Source: Sulfurimonas sp.
GTDB lineage: Bacteria > Campylobacterota > Campylobacteria > Campylobacterales > Sulfurimonadaceae
Assembly (NCBI GenBank): GCA_002733945.2
Contig: NVXO02000008.1
Span: forward strand, 86,854 to 99,855
DNA length: 13,002 nucleotides
Direction: 5' to 3'
In this document: positions 1 through 6,097 of the stretch, piece by piece
Position numbering within the stretch: the first letter of the stretch is position 1
Layout of the letters: every line of letters begins with the position of its first letter
Notes under the pieces: model-generated
What the model saw: only the letters and a program-made list of their open reading frames with translations
Database searches by the model: none
Told to the model about the DNA's origin: nothing
Program-made: the position numbers and the translations under genes

Positions 1-83
1 TCTTTGAGTTCATTAAAAAGTGCTTGATGACCGATATGCATCCCATCAAACCCACCAATTGCAATTGCTTTAATATTTTTCAT
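1..83 (-). CDS. ribF: Bifunctional riboflavin kinase/FAD synthetase, N-terminal fragment (partial)
   Basis: Only the first 27 codons are in the window; the gene runs off the left edge. The reading begins MKNIKAIAIGGFDGMHIGHQ. This is the adenylyltransferase start of the RibF family, with the GGFDGMHxGH nucleotide-binding segment that carries the HxGH motif. RibF phosphorylates riboflavin to FMN and adenylylates FMN to FAD in the cytosol. FAD and FMN supply flavoenzymes in general, so no specific link to the hydrogenase genes is implied. The gene is divergent from the hydrogenase protease at 231. No Shine-Dalgarno sequence precedes the ATG, and a perfect -10 box sits only 7 bases upstream, so the mRNA may be leaderless. 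Family assignment is firm; the rest of the protein cannot be seen. Confidence 0.9.
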   Translation of the reverse strand, partial: MKNIKAIAIGGFDGMHIGHQALFNELK

Positions 84-90
84 TAAAGAA

Positions 91-96
91 ATTATA
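91..96 (-). promoter_or_regulatory. -10 box of the ribF promoter (possible leaderless mRNA)
   Basis: On the minus strand the sequence reads TATAAT, seven bases, then the ribF ATG. The expected transcription start is 6-8 bases after the hexamer, which falls on or next to the A of the start codon. I see no -35 box, which is usual for the main sigma factor in Campylobacterota. Confidence 0.55.
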
Positions 97-194
97 CCTG
101 AATGTTTTAGTTTGTTAAAAGTGTTAAAATATTTGAGGATTAAAAAGTCTTCAATAAAATGTTATTTCATATTTCCTCTATTAACTTTAATTCT

Positions 195-203
195 TGCTAT
201 AAT
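195..203 (+). promoter_or_regulatory. Extended -10 promoter for the hydrogenase protease pair
   Basis: The bases TGCTATAAT form a perfect extended -10 (TGn-TATAAT) and predict a start near position 210. There is no good -35 box, but T-rich runs lie upstream, as is typical of Campylobacterota promoters. The promoter lies inside the longest open frame that could be extended upstream to 159, which argues for the later ATG at 231 as the real start. Confidence 0.65.
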
Positions 204-230
204 ACTGTAAAGTATATAAATTGGGGAATA

Positions 231-776
231 ATGGTAATAATAGGTATTGGAAATATTTTACAAAAAGATGATGGACTAGGTGTTTATGCAGCTACATATC
301 TTTATGAAAACTATACATTCTCAGAAGAAATAGAAATTATTAATGGTGGGGTAGAGGGAATACATTTGTATAATGTACTTGAAGAAAACTCTCATATAAT
401 CATTTTAGACTGCCTACAGCTAAATGACACTCCTGCTTCTATTTATGCTATACCTGCAAAAGAAATTTCTGGCTATGGTCTTAATAACGGAGGGGCTCAT
501 GAAATTGGTATCCTACAATGTATGGATATGATGGAACTCCAAGGTAAAGAAATTCCAGAATCTATTGTTATTGGAATAATTCCATCAAGTGTAACATTTG
601 CATTTGGTTTAAGTCAAGAATTAATAGATGCTTTTGAAGGGTATATTTCTGTTGTTTTACAATATTTGAAAAAACAGGGGATAGATGCAACAAAACGAGC
701 CCAAACAACAACATTATCTGATATAATTAATAAAGCTAAAGACCCTTCAGGGGTTATGCTTTTAAGTAAGTCATAA
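231..776 (+). CDS. [NiFe]-hydrogenase maturation endopeptidase (HybD/HycI/HydD family)
   Basis: Peptidase family M52: once Ni-Fe(CN)2CO has been inserted, it cuts the C-terminal tail from the hydrogenase large subunit. The start at 231 gives MVIIGIGNILQKDDGLG, matching the family's N-terminal GxGNxxxxDDGxG motif, and it has GGGGA just upstream; the frame extends back to 159 but that would precede the promoter. The three nickel-sensing ligands are present: D14 (Glu in HybD, Asp in HycI), D60 in the LDC segment, and H90 in AHEIG. At 181 residues it is longer than E. coli HybD (164). The excess is a Thr/Lys-rich tail after about residue 150 (QTTTLSDIINKAKDP...) of unknown role. The next gene's ribosome-binding site overlaps its stop codon. 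The target hydrogenase is not in the window, so the exact subtype cannot be named. Confidence 0.92.
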   Translation: MVIIGIGNILQKDDGLGVYAATYLYENYTFSEEIEIINGGVEGIHLYNVLEENSHIIILDCLQLNDTPASIYAIPAKEISGYGLNNGGAHEIGILQCMDMMELQGKEIPESIVIGIIPSSVTFAFGLSQELIDAFEGYISVVLQYLKKQGIDATKRAQTTTLSDIINKAKDPSGVMLLSKS

Positions 777-787
777 GGGAGTAACAC

Positions 788-910
788 ATGTCAAAAAACA
801 AATCACGAAAAGAGAACAAGGAAACTCAAGAAGAGTTGCCATTTGGATATCTTTCAAGTATTATATTTATTATATTTGTCGCTTTTATCATTTATATTTC
901 AATCAGCTGA
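788..910 (+). CDS. 40-residue single-pass membrane protein after the hydrogenase protease
   Basis: A short reading frame that I do not recognise. A near-perfect Shine-Dalgarno AAGGGAG (775-781), overlapping the protease stop codon, sits 6 bases before its ATG, so it is very likely translated with the protease. Residues 1-16 are strongly polar and mostly charged (MSKNKSRKENKETQEE). LPFGYLSS follows, and then a hydrophobic helix from about residue 22 to the C-terminus (rich in Ile and Phe). Positive-inside logic puts the N-terminus in the cytoplasm. It has no Cys or His that could bind a metal. By position it could be a small subunit or stabiliser of a membrane-bound hydrogenase or of its cytochrome b, but that is inference from context only. 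A terminator-like hairpin follows 24 bases later. Confidence 0.75.
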   Translation: MSKNKSRKENKETQEELPFGYLSSIIFIIFVAFIIYISIS

Positions 911-934
911 TAATCTGTCATTCTATAACACCTA

Positions 935-983
935 GTTTATCTAAAGTAATACCATTATTATGATAATATTAACTTAGATAAAC
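935..983. terminator. Long hairpin between convergent genes, likely bidirectional terminator
   Basis: GTTTATCTAA-AG-TAATA (935-951) pairs with TATTAACTTAGATAAAC (967-983), with two mismatches in 17 pairs and a 15-base AT loop. It lies between the stop of the 40-residue gene (plus) and the stop of the thioredoxin-like gene (minus). A T-rich stretch follows on the plus side (about 990-1005). It is AT-rich and thus weaker than a classical GC-stem terminator. Confidence 0.6.
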
Positions 984-994
984 GAAACCTATAT

Positions 995-1393
995 TTATTT
1001 TTTAATAAAATATAAAAAATCACTTTTTTTCTGGTATCCGGCTTTCTTTTTTATAATTTTATCTGTTTTATAGTTTATAACATAAGTCATAGGAACAATA
1101 TTCGTAATAAATCTCTCTTGAAGTTTATCAATATCTTTATTTATAATTACAGGTATAAATGATTTATGTATCTTTTTTTGTAAAGCAATATCCTTTAAAA
1201 CTCGATTCTCAAGTTTTTTACACCAAGGACAATAGTTTGCAACTGTTATAAGTAAAATATTTTTCTTTTCTTTTCTTGCTTTTAGGTATGCCTTTTCATA
1301 ATTTGTTTCATAGCTATATACATCAGCAAACTCTTTATATGTTTGTCCATTAAGTAGCTCAATTACAATAAGTAAAATTAATATTGCTTTCAT
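995..1393 (-). CDS. Exported thioredoxin-like protein (CPWC active site)
   Basis: 132 residues. Residues 1-16 form a hydrophobic signal or anchor segment (MKAILILLIVIELLNG). A thioredoxin fold follows: a helix rich in Lys/Glu, a beta strand NILLITV, then CPWC at residues 55-58 and the cis-proline segment NIVPMTYVI (P101). The layout is that of the Thioredoxin_7/SoxW-like group of periplasmic thiol-disulfide proteins, which reduce or isomerise disulfides of exported proteins or of cytochrome c heme sites. Its ATG overlaps the stop of the upstream gene as ATGA, so the two are translationally coupled. Substrate unknown; the neighbour is the obvious candidate partner but contains no Cys, so direct disulfide exchange with it is unlikely. 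Fold assignment strong, specific role open. Confidence 0.85.
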   Translation of the reverse strand: MKAILILLIVIELLNGQTYKEFADVYSYETNYEKAYLKARKEKKNILLITVANYCPWCKKLENRVLKDIALQKKIHKSFIPVIINKDIDKLQERFITNIVPMTYVINYKTDKIIKKKAGYQKKSDFLYFIKK

Positions 1394-1839
1394 TCATTAT
1401 CCTCCTCATACTGTGTGCTAAACTCTTCTAGTAGTGTTATTAAATTATCTTCAATATCTTCTTCAATATCATTTACAACAAATATGGATCTATTTTGATA
1501 ACTAATAGAAAATATTTCTTGTTTATCTTCTATACGTAAAGTAGGTTCATGAATATAAAGTTCAAGTTCAATTATGGATAACTCTTTAGTTACTTTTAGT
1601 AAGTGCATTTTAACCCCTAAAACACGTCGGGAAAGCCTACTGGCAGATATGCCTAAATCATCTGCATACTCGTTTAAAAGTTCATATATGTTAGTTTTAT
1701 ATTTATCTAGTATTTTATTGCTGTCAGATTTCACTACAATGTGAGCAGTAGAAAATTGCTCGAGAATAAATGGTGTCTGTGCAAAAAGAGCAACAGAAAA
1801 AAAACTATGTAGTAGTATTTTAGTAGCTATGTTTAACAT
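1390..1839 (-). CDS. Exported protein of unknown function
   Basis: 149 residues, family not recognised. An N-terminal signal peptide (about residues 1-21, ending VALFAQ) is followed by a soluble domain with alternating strands and helices, and by a very acidic C-terminus (EEDIEDNL...QYEEDNE). There are no cysteines after the signal peptide and no metal motif. AAGGA lies 6-10 bases before the ATG, and a TATAAT box lies 21-26 bases before it, so this is the first gene of a two-gene unit with the thioredoxin-like gene, overlapping it by 4 bases. The central part (KYKTNIYELLNEYADDLGIS) looks helical. It resembles small periplasmic adhesion or peptidase-like proteins only vaguely, so no function is assigned. 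Confidence 0.75.
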   Translation of the reverse strand: MLNIATKILLHSFFSVALFAQTPFILEQFSTAHIVVKSDSNKILDKYKTNIYELLNEYADDLGISASRLSRRVLGVKMHLLKVTKELSIIELELYIHEPTLRIEDKQEIFSISYQNRSIFVVNDIEEDIEDNLITLLEEFSTQYEEDNE

Positions 1840-1859
1840 TACATTTCCTTTATAATTGA

Positions 1860-1865
1860 ATTATA
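1860..1865 (-). promoter_or_regulatory. -10 box for the exported-protein/thioredoxin pair
   Basis: The minus strand reads TATAAT at 1865-1860, predicting a start near 1853 and a leader of about 14 bases that contains the AAGGA ribosome-binding site. It lies just downstream of the hairpin that ends the hyp operon, which separates the two transcription units. Confidence 0.5.
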
Positions 1866-1889
1866 TATTATTTATTTCATAAACACAAG

Positions 1890-1927
1890 TAAACATAGTT
1901 AAATACTAAGGTATTTAACTATGTTTA
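1890..1927 (-). terminator. Perfect 17-bp hairpin at the end of the hyp operon
   Basis: TAAACATAGTTAAATAC (1890-1906) pairs perfectly with GTATTTAACTATGTTTA (1911-1927) around a 4-base loop. It lies 52 bases after the last stop of the hyp operon and before the next promoter. The stem is AT-rich and a long uridine run is missing, so it may stabilise the 3' end or act as a weak terminator. Confidence 0.6.
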
Positions 1928-1978
1928 TCTTAAAATCATTCCTTACATAATAATGTAGGTTAGGATGTTAATAAATAA

Positions 1979-2332
1979 TTAATATCGAATGACACCTAGT
2001 TTATCAAGAATAAATATTACACTATAGTAAGTTGCAATAGTCATCGCTACTGCGATAAACAAACTTAGATAAAAGCTAAGTCCATTTTTTATCAAAATTG
2101 GAAATGAGATAAACAGTATCATAGATGGAATAATCAACCAAACTATCGAATTGGAGAATTCTACAGCACTATTGGTATCATTTGTATCAACATACATCCA
2201 TATCATTGCGAGTATTGATACTAAAGGGATCGAGGCTAACATCGCACCCATTACGCTATTTCTCTTCGCAATCTCTGAAATCACTACAATAAGCAGTGTA
2301 GTAATTACAAGCTTTATGATGTAATATGTCAA
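1979..2332 (-). CDS. DUF3147-type four-helix membrane protein (TTG start)
   Basis: 117 residues, four predicted membrane helices at about 4-21, 28-47, 62-80 and 86-112, with short loops. The pattern SEIAKRNSxMGAMLASIPLVSILAMIW is what I associate with the DUF3147 family, small inner-membrane proteins of unknown function found beside varied genes. The start codon is TTG at 2332; the next in-frame ATG (residue 28) would remove the first helix, so TTG is preferred. GGGA from the upstream stop region serves as the ribosome-binding site. It is the last gene of the hyp operon, 4 bases after the DUF695-RraB gene, and may be read-through cargo rather than a hydrogenase component. Confidence 0.7.
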   Translation of the reverse strand: MTYYIIKLVITTLLIVVISEIAKRNSVMGAMLASIPLVSILAMIWMYVDTNDTNSAVEFSNSIVWLIIPSMILFISFPILIKNGLSFYLSLFIAVAMTIATYYSVIFILDKLGVIRY

Positions 2333-2336
2333 ATGC

Positions 2337-3101
2337 TTATCCCACTTTCAAGACTGACTTAACTACACTTGTTTCCCATCCATCATACTGTGCATTATAA
2401 AACTCAGCCATATCGATTAAATCTAATGTCATCTTGTCTATATCATGATAGAAAGGTTTGTCAAAACGATAAAAGTTTAAGCCATCAACACCATCTTCAT
2501 TTTTGATTTCTTCTTTAATTTTAAAACCTTCTTTTTCTAATGCTTGTGTTAACTCTACTTTACTCTCTTTATTGGTAAAATAAACCTTGTGCTCAATCGC
2601 ACGTTCAACCTGTAATCTATCACCCTGCTCTTTTAAACTATCACAAACTTTATGGTTTTGTATAATTTGCCACTCTTTTGGAGTTGGATAAAGTAGATTT
2701 TTATAGTAGTTCCAATCAGGATCATGACTATGTCCATTTGTTATCTCGTATGAACCATGTTCCGTAAGAGCAAAATCAATAAAATGAGACCAGTTATATG
2801 TAAACTGCAGATAATATATAAAAGTTACATAACCATCAGAAATCACACGTCCTACATACTTTCCAATACGGAATTTAAGCATAGCTGCTTCAAGCTTATC
2901 TTCCATAAAAAGTATCTCTGCTTCTTCTGCTTCACCAAGAAAACCTTTTTCATTAGCATCTTTTAGTTTTGCCTTAACAAAACCTACTATTTGATGTGAA
3001 TAACCTAGATCTTCTAAGTCCATAGATATACCTGCATTAAACTGTATTAATGCAGCCTTACCTTCTAAGTTTTTCATATATAATTCCCAATATTCTTGCA
3101 T
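2337..3101 (-). CDS. DUF695 domain fused to RraB-like domain
   Basis: 254 residues in two parts. Residues 1 to about 135 (WELYMKNLEGKAALIQFNAGI...) match the DUF695 type. Residues about 155-250 match the RraB/DUF1260 type (HKVYFTNKESKVELTQALEKEGF and the typical ending AEFYNAQYDGWETSVV). In E. coli, free-standing RraB binds RNase E and inhibits its activity; Campylobacterota mostly use RNase J/Y, so an RNase E role here is doubtful. No catalytic residues are evident, and it is probably cytosolic. AAAGGA is placed 6 bases before the ATG. It follows hypA by 10 bases and precedes the DUF3147 gene by 4, so it is co-transcribed with the hydrogenase maturation genes. Domain assignment fair, function unknown. 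Confidence 0.72.
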   Translation of the reverse strand: MQEYWELYMKNLEGKAALIQFNAGISMDLEDLGYSHQIVGFVKAKLKDANEKGFLGEAEEAEILFMEDKLEAAMLKFRIGKYVGRVISDGYVTFIYYLQFTYNWSHFIDFALTEHGSYEITNGHSHDPDWNYYKNLLYPTPKEWQIIQNHKVCDSLKEQGDRLQVERAIEHKVYFTNKESKVELTQALEKEGFKIKEEIKNEDGVDGLNFYRFDKPFYHDIDKMTLDLIDMAEFYNAQYDGWETSVVKSVLKVG

Positions 3102-3111
3102 TTTAATTCCT

Positions 3112-3453
3112 TTATTTCATTTCTAAACTCATGAGGTACATATCTTCCCCATCGAGTACTTTGACCCTAAGGCTCTCACACTTTGTACAAAAATAGCGTA
3201 CTTCGTCAACTTCAAAGATATGTCCACACTCCTTACACTCAAGTTTAAGTTTTTGAGAGTTAAGAATCAACTCTGCTTCATCACATAGTGTTCCTTCTTT
3301 AAATGTATCAAACGCGACTTGAAGAAGGTGCGGTTCAACACCAGACATAACCCCAATTTTCACAATAATCTTCATAACTTTTGTAGCCCCGTTTTTTGCA
3401 GCCACCTCTTCACATTGGTTCAGTAATGCTTGTACAACACTATACTCATGCAT
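3112..3453 (-). CDS. hypA: Hydrogenase nickel incorporation protein HypA
   Basis: HypA delivers nickel to the hydrogenase large subunit together with HypB. Starting at 3453 gives MHEYSVVQALLNQCEE, the invariant MHE N-terminus whose His2 is the nickel ligand. AAAGGA lies 8 bases upstream. The alternative ATG at 3462 would add three residues, bury the nickel site and sit directly against the Shine-Dalgarno. The structural zinc site is complete: CKEC near residue 73 and CTKC near residue 89. The 113-residue length is normal. The start overlaps the hypX stop by 8 bases, so translation is coupled. Helicobacter HypA also serves urease, but no urease gene is visible here. Confidence 0.96.
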   Translation of the reverse strand: MHEYSVVQALLNQCEEVAAKNGATKVMKIIVKIGVMSGVEPHLLQVAFDTFKEGTLCDEAELILNSQKLKLECKECGHIFEVDEVRYFCTKCESLRVKVLDGEDMYLMSLEMK

Positions 3454-5095
3454 GGTATTCATCCTTTATCTTTTGTAGTTTCAACCTAGAAGGTGTCTGA
3501 GCTGGACAGACTTTATAAACAAAGTCATGGCGTAAACGATGGAAATCACTCTCCTTCCCCCAAAACTCAGGATGCATCACTTCAAGTTCTTTCTCTTTTA
3601 GATCTTCTATAAAAGCTCTATTCTTTTGAAGATACTCTTCTTTATCCCATAAAAACTCATCCTCATGTTTTGATACCGCAAACTTATGAAGTGAGTTTAA
3701 ATAATCGCCATATGAAAATACTTCATCAATCATTCCTATTGATTTTGCATAAGCAACTGAGATTGGTAAACATTCGTTTAGTAATTTCTCAGCAGCAGTT
3801 TTGCCAACTCGCTCAGGCAATGTGTATGTATGATATTCACTTCCACTTAATCCTAAAGTTTTGTAATGAGGGTTCAAGACTACACCATCTTGTGCTACTA
3901 CATAATCACATGCTATACCCATAAAGACACCACCTGCCCCCGCATTACTATTAAACGCAGCTATAGTTACTACTTCATCGGCATAGAGTATTGCACTTAC
4001 CACGTCATTCATGGCATTTATGTTAGCCCAACCATCTTCGCCTTGTTTTTGGCTGTCTTCTAAGATGTTCAGATGTATGCCATTAGAGAAGAAATCCTCC
4101 CCGCCCATAAGGACAAGAACATTGCATTGTGTTTTTAGATATTCTATAGCATACTTCAGACGAATACACTGTGCTGTACCCATTGCACCATTATGAAAAT
4201 TAAAATGCAGATAAGCTACATTATCTCTTTTTTGCATACTTACTTCATAAAATGTATCATAATTTCGCTCAAATACAAGTGGCAAACGTTCTTCTTTAAT
4301 ACCTTGAAGTTTCTCTTTAAGCACATATGTGGCTGGTAACTTAAATCCATTTACAATCTTTAGGTGTGTAATCCAAATAGCTCCATCAATAGTTCCTAGA
4401 CAAATGGCTCCATCGCGTTTAGCTATCACTTCTTTTGGTTTAGCTCTTAGCTTATCTTCTTTATGTACACCATACAGATAACAAGGTATACCTAAAATCT
4501 CATCTAATATACCGGGATGTGAATCACAAAGGTAAATTTTATTTATAATCATTTGAGTACTATCAGTTAACCAGTTTATTTTTCTTTGATCTTCTCTAAG
4601 ATATTCATGAATTGGATTGAGTTCTTGCATGATAAAGTTGTCTTCTTCTATATTTTTAAACAAAATATCTAGAGCATTAAGCGAAGCACGCACTATCTCT
4701 TTTCTATATAAAGATGCTTTGTAAGTTTCTCTTATATCAAAGTTTTCTTCTGCATAGATATTTCCCCCATCGTATTCACAATTTGCACGTAGGACAACCA
4801 AACCCCACTTCCTAGTATAGCTTTGTAGTGCATGTTCTAAAGAGTGTGCTCCTCTATCTCCTCGTGGACCAGGATGAAAAATATATACAGGATACGCATC
4901 ATAGATTTTAGAAGATATATAGCTTTTGAGAAAGGGACAAAGAATTAGTTCAGGTTTGAAGTCCTCTATTTCTAGAAGTGTTCGTTTTTCATCTCTGTTA
5001 AAACAGACCGAGACTTCATGACTAGAGTCTTTTAGTTTTGTGTATACTGCTTGCGTTTGTGAGTTAAATGCAGTTACCAAAAGAAGAATTTTCAT
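3446..5095 (-). CDS. hypX: HypX/HoxX: CO-ligand synthesis protein for [NiFe]-hydrogenase
   Basis: About 549 residues, the usual HypX length. The N-terminal half is a formyl-tetrahydrofolate transferase-like domain with the hallmark HPGPRGDRG at about residue 74. The C-terminal half, from about residue 290, is an enoyl-CoA hydratase/crotonase-like domain with GGEDFFSNGIHLN, SNAGAGG and YHTYTLPERVG. From work on Aquifex HypX, the enzyme takes the formyl group of 10-formyl-THF, passes it via formyl-CoA and releases CO for the active-site iron. It matters mainly when oxygen is present. The ATG at 5095 is preferred over a TTG one codon earlier because AAGGGA is then 5 bases away. It lies 9 bases after hypE and overlaps hypA. 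Its presence inside the hyp operon suggests a hydrogenase that is built under microoxic or oxic conditions. Confidence 0.95.
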   Translation of the reverse strand: MKILLLVTAFNSQTQAVYTKLKDSSHEVSVCFNRDEKRTLLEIEDFKPELILCPFLKSYISSKIYDAYPVYIFHPGPRGDRGAHSLEHALQSYTRKWGLVVLRANCEYDGGNIYAEENFDIRETYKASLYRKEIVRASLNALDILFKNIEEDNFIMQELNPIHEYLREDQRKINWLTDSTQMIINKIYLCDSHPGILDEILGIPCYLYGVHKEDKLRAKPKEVIAKRDGAICLGTIDGAIWITHLKIVNGFKLPATYVLKEKLQGIKEERLPLVFERNYDTFYEVSMQKRDNVAYLHFNFHNGAMGTAQCIRLKYAIEYLKTQCNVLVLMGGEDFFSNGIHLNILEDSQKQGEDGWANINAMNDVVSAILYADEVVTIAAFNSNAGAGGVFMGIACDYVVAQDGVVLNPHYKTLGLSGSEYHTYTLPERVGKTAAEKLLNECLPISVAYAKSIGMIDEVFSYGDYLNSLHKFAVSKHEDEFLWDKEEYLQKNRAFIEDLKEKELEVMHPEFWGKESDFHRLRHDFVYKVCPAQTPSRLKLQKIKDEYHA

Positions 5096-5104
5096 CAACT
5101 TCCC

Positions 5105-6097
5105 TTAACAGATACGAGGTAACAACTCACCAGTCGGTAAATCTAAAAATCGTTTTGTTCCCCAAGAGGAATTTAATAAAACTCTTCCCTTATATTGTTC
5201 GCTAACGGTAGCTATAAGCGCAGAAGTTTTATGAGTCTCTTGCAGTATTTCTAAGGCTTTTGCTTCATCTTTTTTAGCTACACACAGAACAAAAGTTCCT
5301 TCATTAGCAAGGTCAACGGCTTCAAAGCCTAACATTTCACAAATACCTCGAACCTCTTCTTGAACGGGAATACTCTCCTCTGTTACTTCTATACAGACAT
5401 CTGAACTTTTTGCCCATTCATTTAAGACAGCACTTACTCCACCACGTGTTGCATCTCTTAGTGCGATAATCTCAATTCCAGAATCCATCAGTTTTTTCAC
5501 CTCTGGATACAATGAGGCACAATCTGTTTGTAATGTACTCTCAAGCTCAATACCTTCACGTGCTGCAAAAATAGTAGCTCCATGCGTACCTACGTCACGA
5601 CTCACAAAAACACTCATCCCTTCTTTTAAATGAGAAGCTGAAATGCCTTTGTACTCTATTTCACCAATTCCTGTAGTATTTATAAATAATTTATCTACAC
5701 TTCCTCTTGGTACTACTTTTGTATCACCACTTACAACAATAGCACCATTTATATCAAGTTCTTTTTTCATCGACTTTACTATTTTTTCTAAGTCACGAGT
5801 AGGAAAACCTTCTTCAATGATTACTGAACAGGTCATATACTTAGGTTTTGCTCCCATCATAGCAAGGTCATTACAGGTACCACACACTGCAAGTTTTCCT
5901 ATATCTCCACCAGGGAAGAATAAAGGGCTAACGGTAAATGAGTCCGTAGTAAATGCAAGCTTTCCATTTTCAATTACAGCAGCATCTTCACTTTTAGATA
6001 AGATATCATTTTCAAAATGTTTATAAAATACTTTTTTTATAAGCTCATTATTTTCTTCTCCACCATTTCCATGCGCTATCGTAATTGTTTTTGTCAT
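5105..6097 (-). CDS. hypE: Carbamoyl dehydratase HypE (cyanide ligand synthesis)
   Basis: 330 residues, PurM/AIR-synthase-like fold. HypE accepts the carbamoyl group from HypF on its C-terminal cysteine and dehydrates it with ATP to a thiocyanate, the source of the two CN ligands. The C-terminal PRIC with terminal Cys330 is present. Near the N-terminus AHGNGGEENNELI is the family signature, and the ATP-site segments TDSFTVSPLFFPGGDIGKLAVCGTCNDLAMMGA and DATRGGVSAVLNE are intact. The ATG at 6097 overlaps the hypD stop as ATGA; an upstream frame extension of 11 codons adds non-conserved residues and is rejected. Confidence 0.97.
   Translation of the reverse strand: MTKTITIAHGNGGEENNELIKKVFYKHFENDILSKSEDAAVIENGKLAFTTDSFTVSPLFFPGGDIGKLAVCGTCNDLAMMGAKPKYMTCSVIIEEGFPTRDLEKIVKSMKKELDINGAIVVSGDTKVVPRGSVDKLFINTTGIGEIEYKGISASHLKEGMSVFVSRDVGTHGATIFAAREGIELESTLQTDCASLYPEVKKLMDSGIEIIALRDATRGGVSAVLNEWAKSSDVCIEVTEESIPVQEEVRGICEMLGFEAVDLANEGTFVLCVAKKDEAKALEILQETHKTSALIATVSEQYKGRVLLNSSWGTKRFLDLPTGELLPRIC

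Noticed and set aside
84..158. FMN riboswitch upstream of ribF
   Set aside because: The predicted transcription start leaves no leader, and the upstream DNA is AT-rich without the conserved multi-stem structure.
159..230. Upstream extension of the hydrogenase protease to an ATG at 159
   Set aside because: It would start before the extended -10 box at 195-203, adds residues unlike the family, and the GIGN motif belongs right at the N-terminus.
1941..1959. Small hairpin CCTTACAT/ATGTAGG after the DUF3147 gene
   Set aside because: It has a bulge and a short AT stem; the nearby perfect 17-bp hairpin is the better terminator candidate.
2757..2966. Plus-strand open frame of 69 codons opposite the DUF695-RraB gene (and similar ones opposite hypX, hypE, hypD, hypB and hypF)
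   Set aside because: These frames are shadows of well-supported minus-strand genes; they lack ribosome-binding sites and recognisable domains.
3454..3462. HypA start three codons earlier
   Set aside because: It would displace the invariant MHE terminus, and its Shine-Dalgarno would touch the start codon.
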